Positions 49,243-58,012 of a stretch of DNA of 64,000 nt are shown one piece after another. The notes below the pieces were generated by a model. The model made no database searches, had not been told where the DNA came from, and was given only the letters and a program-made list of their open reading frames with translations. Positions within the stretch are counted from its first letter, which is position 1. Every line of letters starts with the position of its first letter. The stretch covers positions 53,293 to 117,292 of the forward strand of contig NZ_JAGMUK010000053.1 of assembly GCF_019049245.1 (NCBI RefSeq). Reading direction: 5' to 3'. Source of the stretch: Streptomyces sp. AC555_RSS877 (lineage in GTDB: Bacteria > Actinomycetota > Actinomycetes > Streptomycetales > Streptomycetaceae). A program made the translations under genes and the position numbers.

Positions 49243-50481
49243 GTGAGGCCCGGTGGGAACCGCGGCTGGCTGCTCCGCCTCGTCATCGCCTTCAGCTTCG
49301 CGCAGGGGGCGGTGTCGATGGCCCGGCCCGCCGTGTCCTACCGGGCCCTCGCGCTGGGCGCGGACGAGCGGGCGATCGGCGTCATCGCGGGCGTGTACGC
49401 CCTGCTCCCACTCTTCGCCGCGGTCCCGCTGGGCCGCCGCACCGACCACGGCCGCTGCGCGCCCCTGCTGCCGGCCGGTGTGGTGCTGATATCCGGCGGC
49501 TGCGCCCTCAGCGGCATCGTCGACTCCCTCTGGGCCATGGCGGTCTGGAGCGGGGTGATGGGCCTCGGTCACCTCTGCTTCGTGATCGGCGCCCAGTCGC
49601 TCGTGGCCCGCCAGTCCGCCCCGCACGAACAGGACCGCAACTTCAGCCACTTCACCATCGGCGCCTCCCTCGGCCAACTGGTCGGGCCGATCGCTGCGGG
49701 CGCCCTGATCGGCGGCCGGGACATGGCGGGCACCAGCGCGCTCGCCCTGGTCGTCGCCGGTGCGGGAGCCGCGGTCGCGTTCGGCTCGCTGTGGCGCATA
49801 GAGGACCGTACGGCGCTCACGTCCCGTACGGCACGCGGCGACCGCGTCCCCGTCCAGCGCATCCTGCGCGCCCGGGGCGTACCCGCGGGCATCTTCATCA
49901 GCCTCGCCGTGCTGTCCGCCACCGACATCCTCACCGCCTACCTCCCGGTGGTCGGCGAAGACCGGGGCATCGCCCCGTCCGTGATCGGCCTCCTGCTCAG
50001 CCTGCGCGCCGCGGCCACGATCGCCTGCCGCCTGGTGCTGACGCCGCTGCTGCGGCTGCTGGGCCGGACCGTGCTGCTCACCGTCACCTGTCTGCTGGCG
50101 GCCGTGTTGTGCGCCGGCATCGCGCTGCCGGTGCCGGTGTGGGGCCTGGCCCTGATACTCGCGGCCCTCGGCTTCTGCCTCGGCGTCGGGCAGCCGCTGT
50201 CCATGACGACGGTCGTCCAGGCGGCCCCCGACGGCGCCCGCTCCACCGCCCTCGCCCTGCGCCTGACCGGCAACCGGCTCGGCCAGGTGGCCGCGCCCGC
50301 CGCGGCCGGCCTGATCGCGGGCGTCGCGGGCGTGGCCGCGCCGTTCGTGATGCTCGGCGCGCTGCTGCTGCTGTCCTCGGGGGTCGCGCTGCGGTCGCCT
50401 GCCAGGCCGGCCGGGGAACGGGCGTCGGACTCCGAGCCCCGCAGGTCGCAGGTCGCACTGGACCGGAAGAGGGATGTCTGA
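49243..50481 (+). CDS. MFS transporter
   Basis: A 412-residue, 12-span protein starting at GTG 49243 (GGAGGG ahead). Typical loops: AVPLGRRTDHGRCAP after span 2, NFSHFTIGASLGQLVGPIAAG, RAAATIACRLVLTPLLRLLGR and GFCLGVGQPLSMTTVVQAAPDGARSTALALRLTGNRLGQ. The pattern resembles efflux MFS (DHA1-like) rather than sugar uptake. It lies 37 bases after the CitM gene, on the same strand and perhaps cotranscribed. Substrate unknown. Confidence 0.9.
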   Translation: MRPGGNRGWLLRLVIAFSFAQGAVSMARPAVSYRALALGADERAIGVIAGVYALLPLFAAVPLGRRTDHGRCAPLLPAGVVLISGGCALSGIVDSLWAMAVWSGVMGLGHLCFVIGAQSLVARQSAPHEQDRNFSHFTIGASLGQLVGPIAAGALIGGRDMAGTSALALVVAGAGAAVAFGSLWRIEDRTALTSRTARGDRVPVQRILRARGVPAGIFISLAVLSATDILTAYLPVVGEDRGIAPSVIGLLLSLRAAATIACRLVLTPLLRLLGRTVLLTVTCLLAAVLCAGIALPVPVWGLALILAALGFCLGVGQPLSMTTVVQAAPDGARSTALALRLTGNRLGQVAAPAAAGLIAGVAGVAAPFVMLGALLLLSSGVALRSPARPAGERASDSEPRRSQVALDRKRDV

Positions 50482-50529
50482 CGGGACGCGGGCGCTGCTC
50501 CCACCCTCCGCGGCGCGGATGTGAAAGAG

Positions 50530-50568
50530 AGTCAGATCAATTGCGATTTGTACGAAAATCGTCTGACT
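50530..50568. promoter_or_regulatory. Nested inverted repeats before the sortase locus
   Basis: AGTCAGA (50530) pairs with TCTGACT (50562). Inside them CGATTT (50544) pairs with AAATCG (50556). The region is A+T-rich against its surroundings and ends 13 bases before the ATG at 50582. It could be an operator or a promoter. Confidence 0.5.
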
Positions 50569-50581
50569 CGGAGGAATCTGC

Positions 50582-51193
50582 ATGCCCACGACGCCTCTTC
50601 TGCGCCGCGCCGGAGCGCGCACCGCCGCTCTCGCGGCGCTCACCGCCGCGGTGCCCCCTGACGGGGGCGCCGACGGCGGGTGCCGTGCCGATGGCGCCCG
50701 GGGGCAACGGCACCGTCAAGATCCACTCGGTACCGTACGACGGTGTCGAGCGCACGCCCTTCGGTGACCCGCGGGACGAGCCGAAGGTCTGCAAGTCCTA
50801 CATCGACGCCGCCCAGTTCGACACGATCCAGGCAGTCGACTGGACCATCCAGACGCAGCCGCCGGTGGCGGGCGGCGCGGAACGCCGTGGTGCCATCACG
50901 CTCATCGGCGGCTCCGGCCACAGTGAGGACATGGTGCTGCCCGACGGCCAGTACAAGCTCGTCTGGACGATCAGGGGCGGCAACGGCACGGGCAAGCAGA
51001 AGGTGTTCAGGGTCGACTGCACGGTGCAGCCGAGCGCGTCTCCGGCCCCAACGGAGGTCCGCCCGCCGGCGGAGGCGGACTCGCCCGCGGTGAGGCCTTC
51101 ACCCCGGTCGCCGGTGCCGCCGTCGTCGGCCTTGCCGCGGTGACCGGGACGGTGTGGTTCCGGCTCCGGCGTCGCCCGCATGGCGCGGCGTAG
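50582..51193 (+). pseudogene. Secreted, membrane-anchored partner of class F sortase, frameshifted
   Basis: ATG 50582 has a strong site GGAGGA seven bases upstream. It opens with a signal peptide (LRRAGARTAALAALTAAV). In the run of five C near 50650 the frame breaks; the next frame continues naturally with PLTGAPTAGAVPMAPGGNGTVKIHSVPYDGVERTPFGDPRDEPKVCKSYIDAAQFD (secreted beta-domain with two Cys). In the Pro-rich tail (about 51040-51090) a second shift is needed to reach GEAFTPVAGAAVVGLAAVTGTVWFRLRRRPHGAA and stop at 51191-51193, which overlaps the sortase ATG. Two compensating shifts indicate either a dead gene or sequence errors. The intact form would be a 200-residue protein with C-terminal anchor. 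Confidence 0.7.
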
Positions 51194-52217
51194 GCGTCCT
51201 CGCAGGCGCTGGTACCGGACGCGCGCCTACCGCCTGGCCAGGACGGCCGTACTGACCGTCTCCCTGGTGGCGGGCGGCGTCTGGTGGGCCCAAGACGAGG
51301 AGCCCGCCGGACGCCCCGGGGGCTCAGGGGGCCCGGGTCGACGCGCGGGCGGCGCAACAGGAGCGGCTGCCCACCGGCACCGGACTGCACGGACCCCCGC
51401 CCGGTCGGGGCGGGACCGGCACCGGAGCCGACACCGGCGAGGCGGAGCCGACACGGCCGCGGGCCCGCCCCAGGGCAGGCGGACCCGGTCAGCCACCCGG
51501 CCCCCGCGCCGACGCGGACGCTGCCCGGCGCGAGCCGCCCCGGCCCCGTGCCCCGGCGGGCGCGGCACATCAGCCGCGCCCGGAGGCGAGGGCCGGCGCA
51601 CACACGGGAAGGCCGCAGCAACCCGGCACGCGCACCGACACGGGCAGACGGCAGCCGCCCGGCGCGCGCACCGGCGCGGGCGTGGCACCGCGGCCCAGGG
51701 CCGACGCCCGCCGCGCCCCGGCTCCGCCGCCCCCTGCCCCGGTCCCGCGCGACCCGACTGGCCATCCCCTACCTGGACGTCGACGCCCCGGTCATGGCGC
51801 TCCGTCTCGACCGTGAGCGGCGGCTGCCCGCGCCCCCGGACGACGACCCGAACCTTGGTGGGCTGGTACGACGGCGGGCCGTCGCCCGGCGAGCAGGGGA
51901 CCGCCGTGGCCGTCGGCCACCTCGACACGGACACCGGCCGTGCCGTCTTCGCGGGCCTCACCGAACTGAGGACCGGTCGCCTGATCGAGGCCCGGCGTGC
52001 CGACGGGCGGACCGCCGTCTATGCCGTCGACGCCATCAAGAAGTACGAGAAGGCCGTTCCCGACCGGGAGGTGTACGGCGCCCGCGGCCGCCCCGAGCTG
52101 CGGCTGATCACCTGCGGTGGCAGCTACGACCGCAGGTCCGGCTACTCGGGCAACGTCGTCGTCTTCGCCCACCTCGTCAAGATCCGCGAACCGGACGGGC
52201 CCGCTCGCACCCGCTGA
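51180..52217 (+). pseudogene. Class F sortase gene with multiple frameshifts
   Basis: The first 100 bases give an N-terminal anchor, RRWYRTRAYRLARTAVLTVSLVAGGVWW. A long Pro/Arg/Thr/Gly linker then appears to use a second frame (ARVDARAAQQERLPTGTGLHG ... PAPPPPAPVPRDP). The third frame carries RLAIPYLDVDAPVMALRLDRERRLPAPPDDDPN, and near 51855 (CCTTGG) an extra base returns to the first frame: VGWYDGGPSPGEQGTAVAVGHLDT (catalytic His), LITCGGSYD (Cys), RSGYSGNVVV (Arg). So all three catalytic residues survive but in pieces. At least three shifts are needed. It belongs to the sortase/secreted partner pair common in Streptomyces. If the shifts are errors, the gene is intact. Confidence 0.72.
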
Positions 52218-52392
52218 ACCCGGCCGTCCGCTTTCTCACCAGATGGACCGGGCGTCTCGATCCCGCCAAGTGCCTTCCCTGGGCGCACACAATCCGTTAG
52301 CTTCCGTGACCCACACGCCCCGTACGACCCGCACGTGGCGTCCGACCGCGGAGCACCAGCGTTCGCTCAGTGAGCCCTCGGGGGCACCTGCC

Positions 52393-53730
52393 ATGACACG
52401 CGCCATCTCTCTGCACGACGTGAGCAAGGCCTATACGCGAGACGTCCGCGTGGTGGACCGGCTGTCGCTGGACATCGCGCCCGGCGAGTTCCTCGTGCTG
52501 CTCGGTCCCTCCGGCTGCGGCAAGTCCACGGTGCTCAGGATGATCGCCGGCCTGGAGGAGATCACCGAAGGGCAGTTGCTGCTCGACGGCGAGTACGCCA
52601 ACGACCTGATCCCCTCCGAGCGGGACATGGCGATGGTGTTCCAGAACTTCGCCCTCTACCCGAACATGACGAGCCGCGGCAACATCGGCTTCCCGCTGCG
52701 CATCGAGGCACCGGGCGAGGATCCGGCCCCGCGCGTGGACGCCACCGCCCGCATGCTGGGCATCGAGGACCTTCTCGACCGCCTGCCCGGCCAGCTCTCC
52801 GGCGGTGAACGCCAGCGCGTCGCCATGGGCCGGGCGATCGCCCGGCATCCCTCCGCCTTCCTGATGGACGAACCGCTGTCCAATCTGGACGCCAAGCTCC
52901 GCAACCACCTGCGCGCCGAGATCGCCGCACTCACCCGGCAGCTGGGTGTCACCACGGTGTACGTCACCCACGACCAGACCGAGGCGATGTCGCTCGGCGA
53001 CCGGGTCGCCGTCCTGCGCGGCGGCGTGCTCCAGCAACTGGACACCCCGCGCACGGTGTACGCGCTGCCGCGCAACGTCTTCGTCGCCGCCTTCATCGGC
53101 ACCCCGCGCATCAACCTGCTGCGGGGCATCGTCCGCGCCCCGCTGGACGGCGCGATGACCATCAGCCTCGGCAAGCAGTACCTGCGGCTGCCCGAACCCC
53201 TCTCCCTGGACCACCAGTTGCTCCGCGTGCAGCAGGGCCGCGAGGTCATCGTCGGACTGCGCTCGGAGGCCGTCCGCATCGCCAAACCGGCCGCCGCCCG
53301 GCCCGGTGAGGTGGCGATCAGCGGGCTGGTGGAGCACGTGGAGTTCCAGGGCCACGAGATCCTCGTCCACTTCAACACCGGCTCCCGCCCCGCCGTCGTT
53401 CCGGACCTGGAGGCCCCGCGTCCCACAGCCCGTCCGAACCGGCGCCGCCGCCGCGAGGGCACGGTCCTGGACCGCTTCCGGGACCGGGCGGGTGCCCTGC
53501 GGGCCGGCCCGGTGGTGGTCCTGGACGACCCGGCCGAGCCCACCCCCGAAGCCGCCCCGGCCGAAGCCCGCCTCCCCGGCGACCTCGTCGTCCGCACCAC
53601 CCCCGACATCGACCTCCGCCGGGGCATGCACGTCCCCCTCCTCGTCGACATCGCCCACCTGTTCGTCTTCGACCAGCACGGCGAACGCATCTGCCCGACG
53701 CCGGCACGGCTGCCGGACCTGGACGAGTGA
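52393..53730 (+). CDS. Sugar-type ABC transporter ATPase (MsiK/UgpC-like)
   Basis: A 445-residue ATPase from ATG 52393. Walker A LGPSGCGKSTVLR, Q-loop VFQNFALYPNMT, signature LSGGERQRVAMGRA, Walker B AFLMDEPLSNLD, switch His VTHDQTEAMSLGD. A TOBE/MalK-like domain follows with VFVAAFIGTPRINLL and GLRSEAVRI, plus an unusually long insert (about residues 335-400, Arg/Pro/Ala-rich, with RPNRRRRREGT). Such ATPases serve multiple sugar importers in Streptomyces. No permease or binding protein is adjacent, so it is an orphan. The insert may reflect a change of partner. Confidence 0.87.
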   Translation: MTRAISLHDVSKAYTRDVRVVDRLSLDIAPGEFLVLLGPSGCGKSTVLRMIAGLEEITEGQLLLDGEYANDLIPSERDMAMVFQNFALYPNMTSRGNIGFPLRIEAPGEDPAPRVDATARMLGIEDLLDRLPGQLSGGERQRVAMGRAIARHPSAFLMDEPLSNLDAKLRNHLRAEIAALTRQLGVTTVYVTHDQTEAMSLGDRVAVLRGGVLQQLDTPRTVYALPRNVFVAAFIGTPRINLLRGIVRAPLDGAMTISLGKQYLRLPEPLSLDHQLLRVQQGREVIVGLRSEAVRIAKPAAARPGEVAISGLVEHVEFQGHEILVHFNTGSRPAVVPDLEAPRPTARPNRRRRREGTVLDRFRDRAGALRAGPVVVLDDPAEPTPEAAPAEARLPGDLVVRTTPDIDLRRGMHVPLLVDIAHLFVFDQHGERICPTPARLPDLDE

Positions 53731-53783
53731 CGTCCTCGGCTCCCAGGAGATTTCGCCCCCCGCCCCTTCCCGTTCCCGTCCTT

Positions 53784-53902
53784 CTGGGGCTCCGCCCCAG
53801 ACCCCGCTCCTCAAACGCCGGAGGGGCTGATTTTCAGCCCGTCCGGCGTTTGAGGACGAGGCCGTTCAGGCCGAAGCGGGGGTCTGGGGGCGCAGCCCCC
53901 AG
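53784..53902. repeat. Compound inverted repeat (Streptomyces intergenic type)
   Basis: Three nested stems: CTGGGGCTCCGCCCCAG, then CCTCAAACGCCGG...GGGGCTGA pairing across TTT with TCAGCCC...CCGGCGTTTGAGG, then CTGGGGGCGCAGCCCCCAG. The outermost parts also match (AGACCCCGC with GCGGGGGTCT). It lies in the 296-base gap between the ABC ATPase and the aldehyde dehydrogenase and could act as terminator. Confidence 0.85.
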
Positions 53903-53968
53903 GGTCGGGACGAAAGGGGCGGCGGGGGCGAGAGAATCGCCCTCAGCTCACGTTCCTCTGGCGCACAA

Positions 53969-53987
53969 AAACTAACGCCGCTAGTTT
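53969..53987 (+). promoter_or_regulatory. TetR operator upstream of the aldehyde dehydrogenase
   Basis: AAACTAACGCCGCTAGTTT: arms of 8 (one mismatch) around GCC, 40 bases before the start. Near-identical to the site at 60472-60490 in the promoter of tetR/acyl-CoA dehydrogenase. See the TetR gene at 59804. Confidence 0.75.
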
Positions 53988-54026
53988 ATGAGGTGGACGA
54001 CGCAGCCCCGCCCGGGAGGACGCACC

Positions 54027-55415
54027 ATGAAGGCACACGACGGCATGTACATCGACGGCCAGTGGCGCCCCGCCGCCGCCCCGGAGTCGATCGAAGTCGT
54101 GAACCCGGTCGACGAGCAGGTCCTCGGCCGGGTCCCGGCCGGTACCGCGGAGGACGTCGACGCCGCCGTACGGGCCGCCCGTGCCGCCCTCCCGGCCTGG
54201 GCCGCGACCGCCCCCGCCGAGCGGGCCGCGCGCCTGGCCGCCCTCCGGGACGTGCTCGCGTCCCGCAAGGAGGAGATCGCCGAGACGGTCACCTCCGAGC
54301 TGGGCTCGCCCCTGAAGTTCTCGCAGAACGTCCACGCGGCCGTCCCGATCGCCGTCGCCGGCTCCTACGCCGAGCTGGCGGCGACGTACGTCTTCGAGGA
54401 GAAGGTCGGCAACTCGACCGTCCACCACGAGCCCGTCGGCGTGGTCGGCGCGATCACGCCCTGGAACTACCCGCTGCACCAGATCGTCGCCAAGGTCGCC
54501 CCGGCGCTGGCTGCGGGCTGCACGGTGGTCCTGAAGCCCGCCGAGGACACCCCGCTCGTCGCCCAGCTCTTCGCCGAGGCGGTCCACGAGGCAGGCGTCC
54601 CGGCCGGCGTCTTCAACCTGGTCACCGGCCTCGGTCCGGTCGCCGGACAGGCCCTCGCCGAGCATCCGGACGTCGACCTGGTCTCCTTCACCGGCTCCAC
54701 GGCCGTCGGCCGGCGGATCGGCGCGACCGCCGGTGCCGCAGTCAAGAAGGTCGCCCTCGAACTGGGCGGCAAGTCCGCCAACGTCATCCTGCCGAGCGCC
54801 GACCTGGCCAGGGCGGTCAACGTCGGCGTCGCCAACGTCATGTCCAACTCGGGGCAGACGTGCAGCGCCTGGACGCGGATGCTCGTGCACCGTGAGCAGT
54901 ACGCCGAGGCCGTCGAGCTGGCCGCCGCGGCCGCCGCCAAGTACGGCGACCGCATTGGCCCGGTCGTCAACGCCAAGCAGCAGGCACGGGTGCGCGGTTA
55001 CATCGAGAAGGGTGTGGCCGAGGGGGCCCGCCTGGTCACGGGCGGTCCCGAAGCCCCGCGCGAACAGGGCTACTTCGTCAGCCCGACCGTCTTCGCGGAC
55101 GTCACCCCCGACATGACCATCGCCCAGGAGGAGATCTTCGGCCCGGTCCTGTCGATCCTCCCCTACGAGGACGAGGAGGACGCCCTGCGCATCGCCAACG
55201 GCACCGTCTACGGCCTCGCGGGCGCCGTCTGGGCCGGCGACGAGGAGGAGGCGGTGGCCTTCGCGCGCCGCCTGGAGACCGGGCAGGTCGACATCAACGG
55301 CGGGCGCTTCAACCCCCTTGCCCCCTTCGGGGGTTACAAGCAGTCGGGTGTCGGCCGCGAACTCGGCGCGCACGGTCTCACCGAGTACCTCCAGACCAAG
55401 TCCCTGCAGTTCTGA
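54027..55415 (+). CDS. Aldehyde dehydrogenase
   Basis: A 462-residue NAD(P)-dependent aldehyde dehydrogenase from ATG 54027 (GGAGGA ahead). Cofactor-binding VVGAITPWNYPLHQIVAKVAPALAAGCTVVLKPAEDTPLVA and FTGSTAVGRRI; catalytic Glu in KVALELGGKSANVIL and Cys in MSNSGQTCSAWTR; end NPLAPFGGYKQSGVGRELG. The alcohol dehydrogenase begins 11 bases downstream, so the two oxidise an alcohol to an acid in sequence. The operator in front ties it to the TetR at 59804. Substrate unknown. Confidence 0.94.
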   Translation: MKAHDGMYIDGQWRPAAAPESIEVVNPVDEQVLGRVPAGTAEDVDAAVRAARAALPAWAATAPAERAARLAALRDVLASRKEEIAETVTSELGSPLKFSQNVHAAVPIAVAGSYAELAATYVFEEKVGNSTVHHEPVGVVGAITPWNYPLHQIVAKVAPALAAGCTVVLKPAEDTPLVAQLFAEAVHEAGVPAGVFNLVTGLGPVAGQALAEHPDVDLVSFTGSTAVGRRIGATAGAAVKKVALELGGKSANVILPSADLARAVNVGVANVMSNSGQTCSAWTRMLVHREQYAEAVELAAAAAAKYGDRIGPVVNAKQQARVRGYIEKGVAEGARLVTGGPEAPREQGYFVSPTVFADVTPDMTIAQEEIFGPVLSILPYEDEEDALRIANGTVYGLAGAVWAGDEEEAVAFARRLETGQVDINGGRFNPLAPFGGYKQSGVGRELGAHGLTEYLQTKSLQF

Positions 55416-55426
55416 GGAGCGTTCAC

Positions 55427-56509
55427 GTGGTTCGTGCCGCCGTACTTCCCGCCGTGGGCGCTCCGCTGGAGATCGCCGAGATCGACCTGCCGGACCCCGG
55501 CCCCGGCCAGGTCCGCGTCCGGCTCGCCGCCGCCGGAGTCTGTCACTCCGACCTGTCCCTGTCCGACGGCACCATGCGCGTGCCCGTCCCCGCCGTCCTC
55601 GGCCACGAGGGCGCCGGCACGGTCGTCGCCGTCGGCGAAGGAGTCACGCACCTCGCGCCCGGCACCGACGTGGTCCTCAACTGGGCCCCGTCCTGCGGCG
55701 GCTGCCACGCCTGCTCGCTCGGCGAGGTCTGGCTGTGCGCCAACGCCCTGAACGGCGCCGCCGACGTGTACGCGCGCCGGGCGTCCGACGGCACCGACCT
55801 CCACCCCGGCCTGAACGTCGCCGCGTTCGCCGAGGAGACGGTCGTCTCCGCGAACTGCGTCCTGCCGGCCCCGGACGGCGTCCCCCTCACCGACGCGGCC
55901 CTCCTCGGCTGCGCGGTCCTCACCGGCTACGGCGCCGTCCACCACTCGGCCCGGGTCCGCCAGGGGGAGACGGTCGCGGTGTACGGCGTCGGGGGAGTGG
56001 GGCTCGCCGCGCTCCAGGCGGCCCGGATCGCGGGCGCGTCCAAAATCGTCGCGGTCGACGTCTCCCCGGCGAAGGAGGAGCTGGCGCGCGGCGCGGGCGC
56101 CACCGACTACGTGGTGGCCTCCGACACCACCGCCCGCGAGATCCGCGCACTCACCGGCAAGCAGGGCGTCGACGTGGCCGTGGAGTGCGTCGGCCGCGCG
56201 GCCGCCATCCGCACGGCCTGGGACTCCACCCGCCGCGGCGGCCGTACGACGGTCGTCGGCATCGGCGGCAAGGACCAGCAGGTCACCTTCAACGCCCTGG
56301 AGCTCTTCCACTGGGGCCGGACCCTGGCGGGCTGCGTCTACGGCAACTGCGATCCGGCGCGGGACCTGCCGGTCCTCGCCCAACACGTGCGGGCGGGCCG
56401 CCTGGACCTGGGCGCGCTGGTGACGGAACGCATCGGCCTGGAGGGTATCCCGGCGGCGTTCGAGAACATGCTGGCGGGCAAGGGCGGCAGGGCGCTGGTT
56501 GTGTTTTAG
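55427..56509 (+). CDS. Zn-dependent alcohol dehydrogenase (MDR)
   Basis: A 360-residue enzyme from GTG 55427. Catalytic zinc: GVCHSDLSLSDG (Cys) and LGHEGAGTVV (His, Glu). Structural zinc: CGGCHACSLGEVWLC (four Cys). Coenzyme loop VAVYGVGGVGLAALQAARIAG, then VDVSPAKEELARGAGATDYV. It resembles class III/aryl alcohol dehydrogenases without the GSH-binding pattern. It is cotranscribed with the aldehyde dehydrogenase. A hairpin follows the stop. Confidence 0.93.
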   Translation: MVRAAVLPAVGAPLEIAEIDLPDPGPGQVRVRLAAAGVCHSDLSLSDGTMRVPVPAVLGHEGAGTVVAVGEGVTHLAPGTDVVLNWAPSCGGCHACSLGEVWLCANALNGAADVYARRASDGTDLHPGLNVAAFAEETVVSANCVLPAPDGVPLTDAALLGCAVLTGYGAVHHSARVRQGETVAVYGVGGVGLAALQAARIAGASKIVAVDVSPAKEELARGAGATDYVVASDTTAREIRALTGKQGVDVAVECVGRAAAIRTAWDSTRRGGRTTVVGIGGKDQQVTFNALELFHWGRTLAGCVYGNCDPARDLPVLAQHVRAGRLDLGALVTERIGLEGIPAAFENMLAGKGGRALVVF

Positions 56510-56524
56510 TCCCTGCGCCGCTTC

Positions 56525-56546
56525 CCCGGCCCCGCGCGGGGCCGGG
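56525..56546 (+). terminator. Hairpin after the alcohol dehydrogenase
   Basis: CCCGGCCCC pairs with GGGGCCGGG around GCGC (9-bp stem), 16 bases after the stop. The decayed transporter gene begins immediately after it. Confidence 0.7.
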
Positions 56547-56548
56547 CG

Positions 56549-58012
56549 CTTCCTCGCCCGCCCGCTCGGCGGCTTCGTCGCCGGCCACCTCGGCGACAAG
56601 CGCGGCCGCAACTCGATGCTGGTCCTCGCGCTCACCCTGATGGGCCTGGCCACCACCGGAATCGGCCCGCTCCCGACGTACGACACCATCGGCGTCGCCG
56701 CCCCGATCCTGCCGGTCGCCCTGCGGGTCGTGCAGGGCGTCGCGGTCGGCGCGCAGAGGGGCGGCGCCATGCTGCTGGCCACCGAGTACGCGCCCGAGGT
56801 AAGCGCGGGGTCTACGGCAGCGTTGTCCAACTCGCCGTTCCCATCGGCGTGGTGACGGCCAACCCGGTCTTCCTGCTCGCCGGCGCGTTCACCACGGACA
56901 GCGAGTTCGCCGCATGGGCCTGGCGGGTCTCCTTCCTCATCGGCCTGTTCGTGCTTGTCCTCGCCTGGTACATCCACACCAAGGTCGAGGAGACCGTTCC
57001 TGTGAACTGAGCGGGCGTGAGCCCGTTCAGCCGCGCGCCCCGAACGGTCTTGGGCGAGCTGGTCCCCGGCGTACTCGACCCCGGGGCGGCGACACGCATC
57101 CTGTGCGTGGTCCGTGCCCGGGAGGTCGGTTCCCTCGCGACCTGGCCATGTGGGTACGGCCAGAGGGTGACGGGGAGGCCCTGAACCATCACTCCGGTAG
57201 AGCAGGGGCCCCGCACGCTGACGCCGTACCCGGCGTCCCAGATCGCAAGATCACGTTAACCCGAATGGCCCGATGCAGCGCAAGCCCGGATGTCGACCAT
57301 CACACGATCGAGTCAATTCGACCTCGTACGCACTCCTTGGCTAGCAGCTACCACCCTCGAATTCCGGCAGGCCGAGCAGGCGCTGACGCAGAAGGAGAAG
57401 ACCGAGCAGAGCTCCCCACTGCGCACGATCCTCCGCGACCACCTCGGCACGGTGCTCCTGGCCGGCGGTTCCTTCGCCGTGAACACCGCGACCTTCTACA
57501 TCCTCATCACCGGCGTCCTCGACCACACGACCCGTGTGCTCGACATGAAGCGCGGCGCGGTGCTCACCGTCTCGCTCTGCGTCAGCCTCACCCAGCTCGT
57601 GCTGATCCCGGTCTCCGCCGCGCTCTCCGACCGCGTCGGCCGCATCCGGATCTACGCCTTCGGCGCCGCCGGCATCGCGCTGTGGGCCGTACCGATGTTC
57701 CTGCTGATCGACACCGGTTCGCTGCTGTGGCGCGCGGTCGGCACCTTCGTCGCCAGCTGCTTCCTCAGCATCATGTACGGCCCTCAGGCCGCCCTGTTCG
57801 CCGAGCTGTTCACCCCGGAGATGCGCTACACCGGCGCCTCCCTCGGCTACCAGATCGCGGCCGTGTTCGGCGGCGGCCTCGCGCCCTTCCTGATGGTGCT
57901 GCTGCTGGAGGCCACGGGCACCTCGATGGCGGTGTCCGGCTACATCATCGGCCTCGCGGTGATCTCCCTGCTCTCCATCAAAATCCTCGCGGACCGGGCC
58001 CGGTCACGCTGA
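56549..58012 (+). pseudogene. MHS-family (metabolite:H+ symporter) MFS pseudogene
   Basis: The remaining sequence reads FLARPLGGFVAGHLGDKRGRNSMLVLALTLMGLATTGIGPLPTYDTIG, the MHS signature after span 2; the first about 70 residues are absent. Near 56800 (GAGGTAAGCGC) one base is missing, so the frame changes to RGVYGSVVQLAVPIGVVTANPVFLL ... IHTKVEET. At about 56994-57357 a foreign 0.36-kb segment interrupts the gene with a stop. Then EFRQAEQALTQKEKTEQSSPLRTILRDHLGTVLLAGGSFAVNTATFYILITGVLDHTTRVLDM ... continues to a normal end ILADRARSR. Three independent lesions make this a clear pseudogene. Confidence 0.88.
56994..57357. other. Foreign insert of about 0.36 kb in the MHS pseudogene
   Basis: The insert separates codons for KVEET and EFRQAEQ, which are adjacent in relatives. 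It has a lower G+C right half (ATCGCAAGATCACGTTAACC; CGAGTCAATTCGACCTCG), no ORF with a recognisable product, and a hairpin CTGAGCGGGC-GTGA-GCCCGTTCAG at 57007-57030. I see no terminal inverted repeats. It may be a relic of an element; exact ends are uncertain by several bases. Confidence 0.7.

Noticed and set aside
56994..57357. Insertion sequence in the MHS pseudogene
   Set aside because: No transposase motif and no terminal inverted repeats were visible, so only a foreign insert is claimed.
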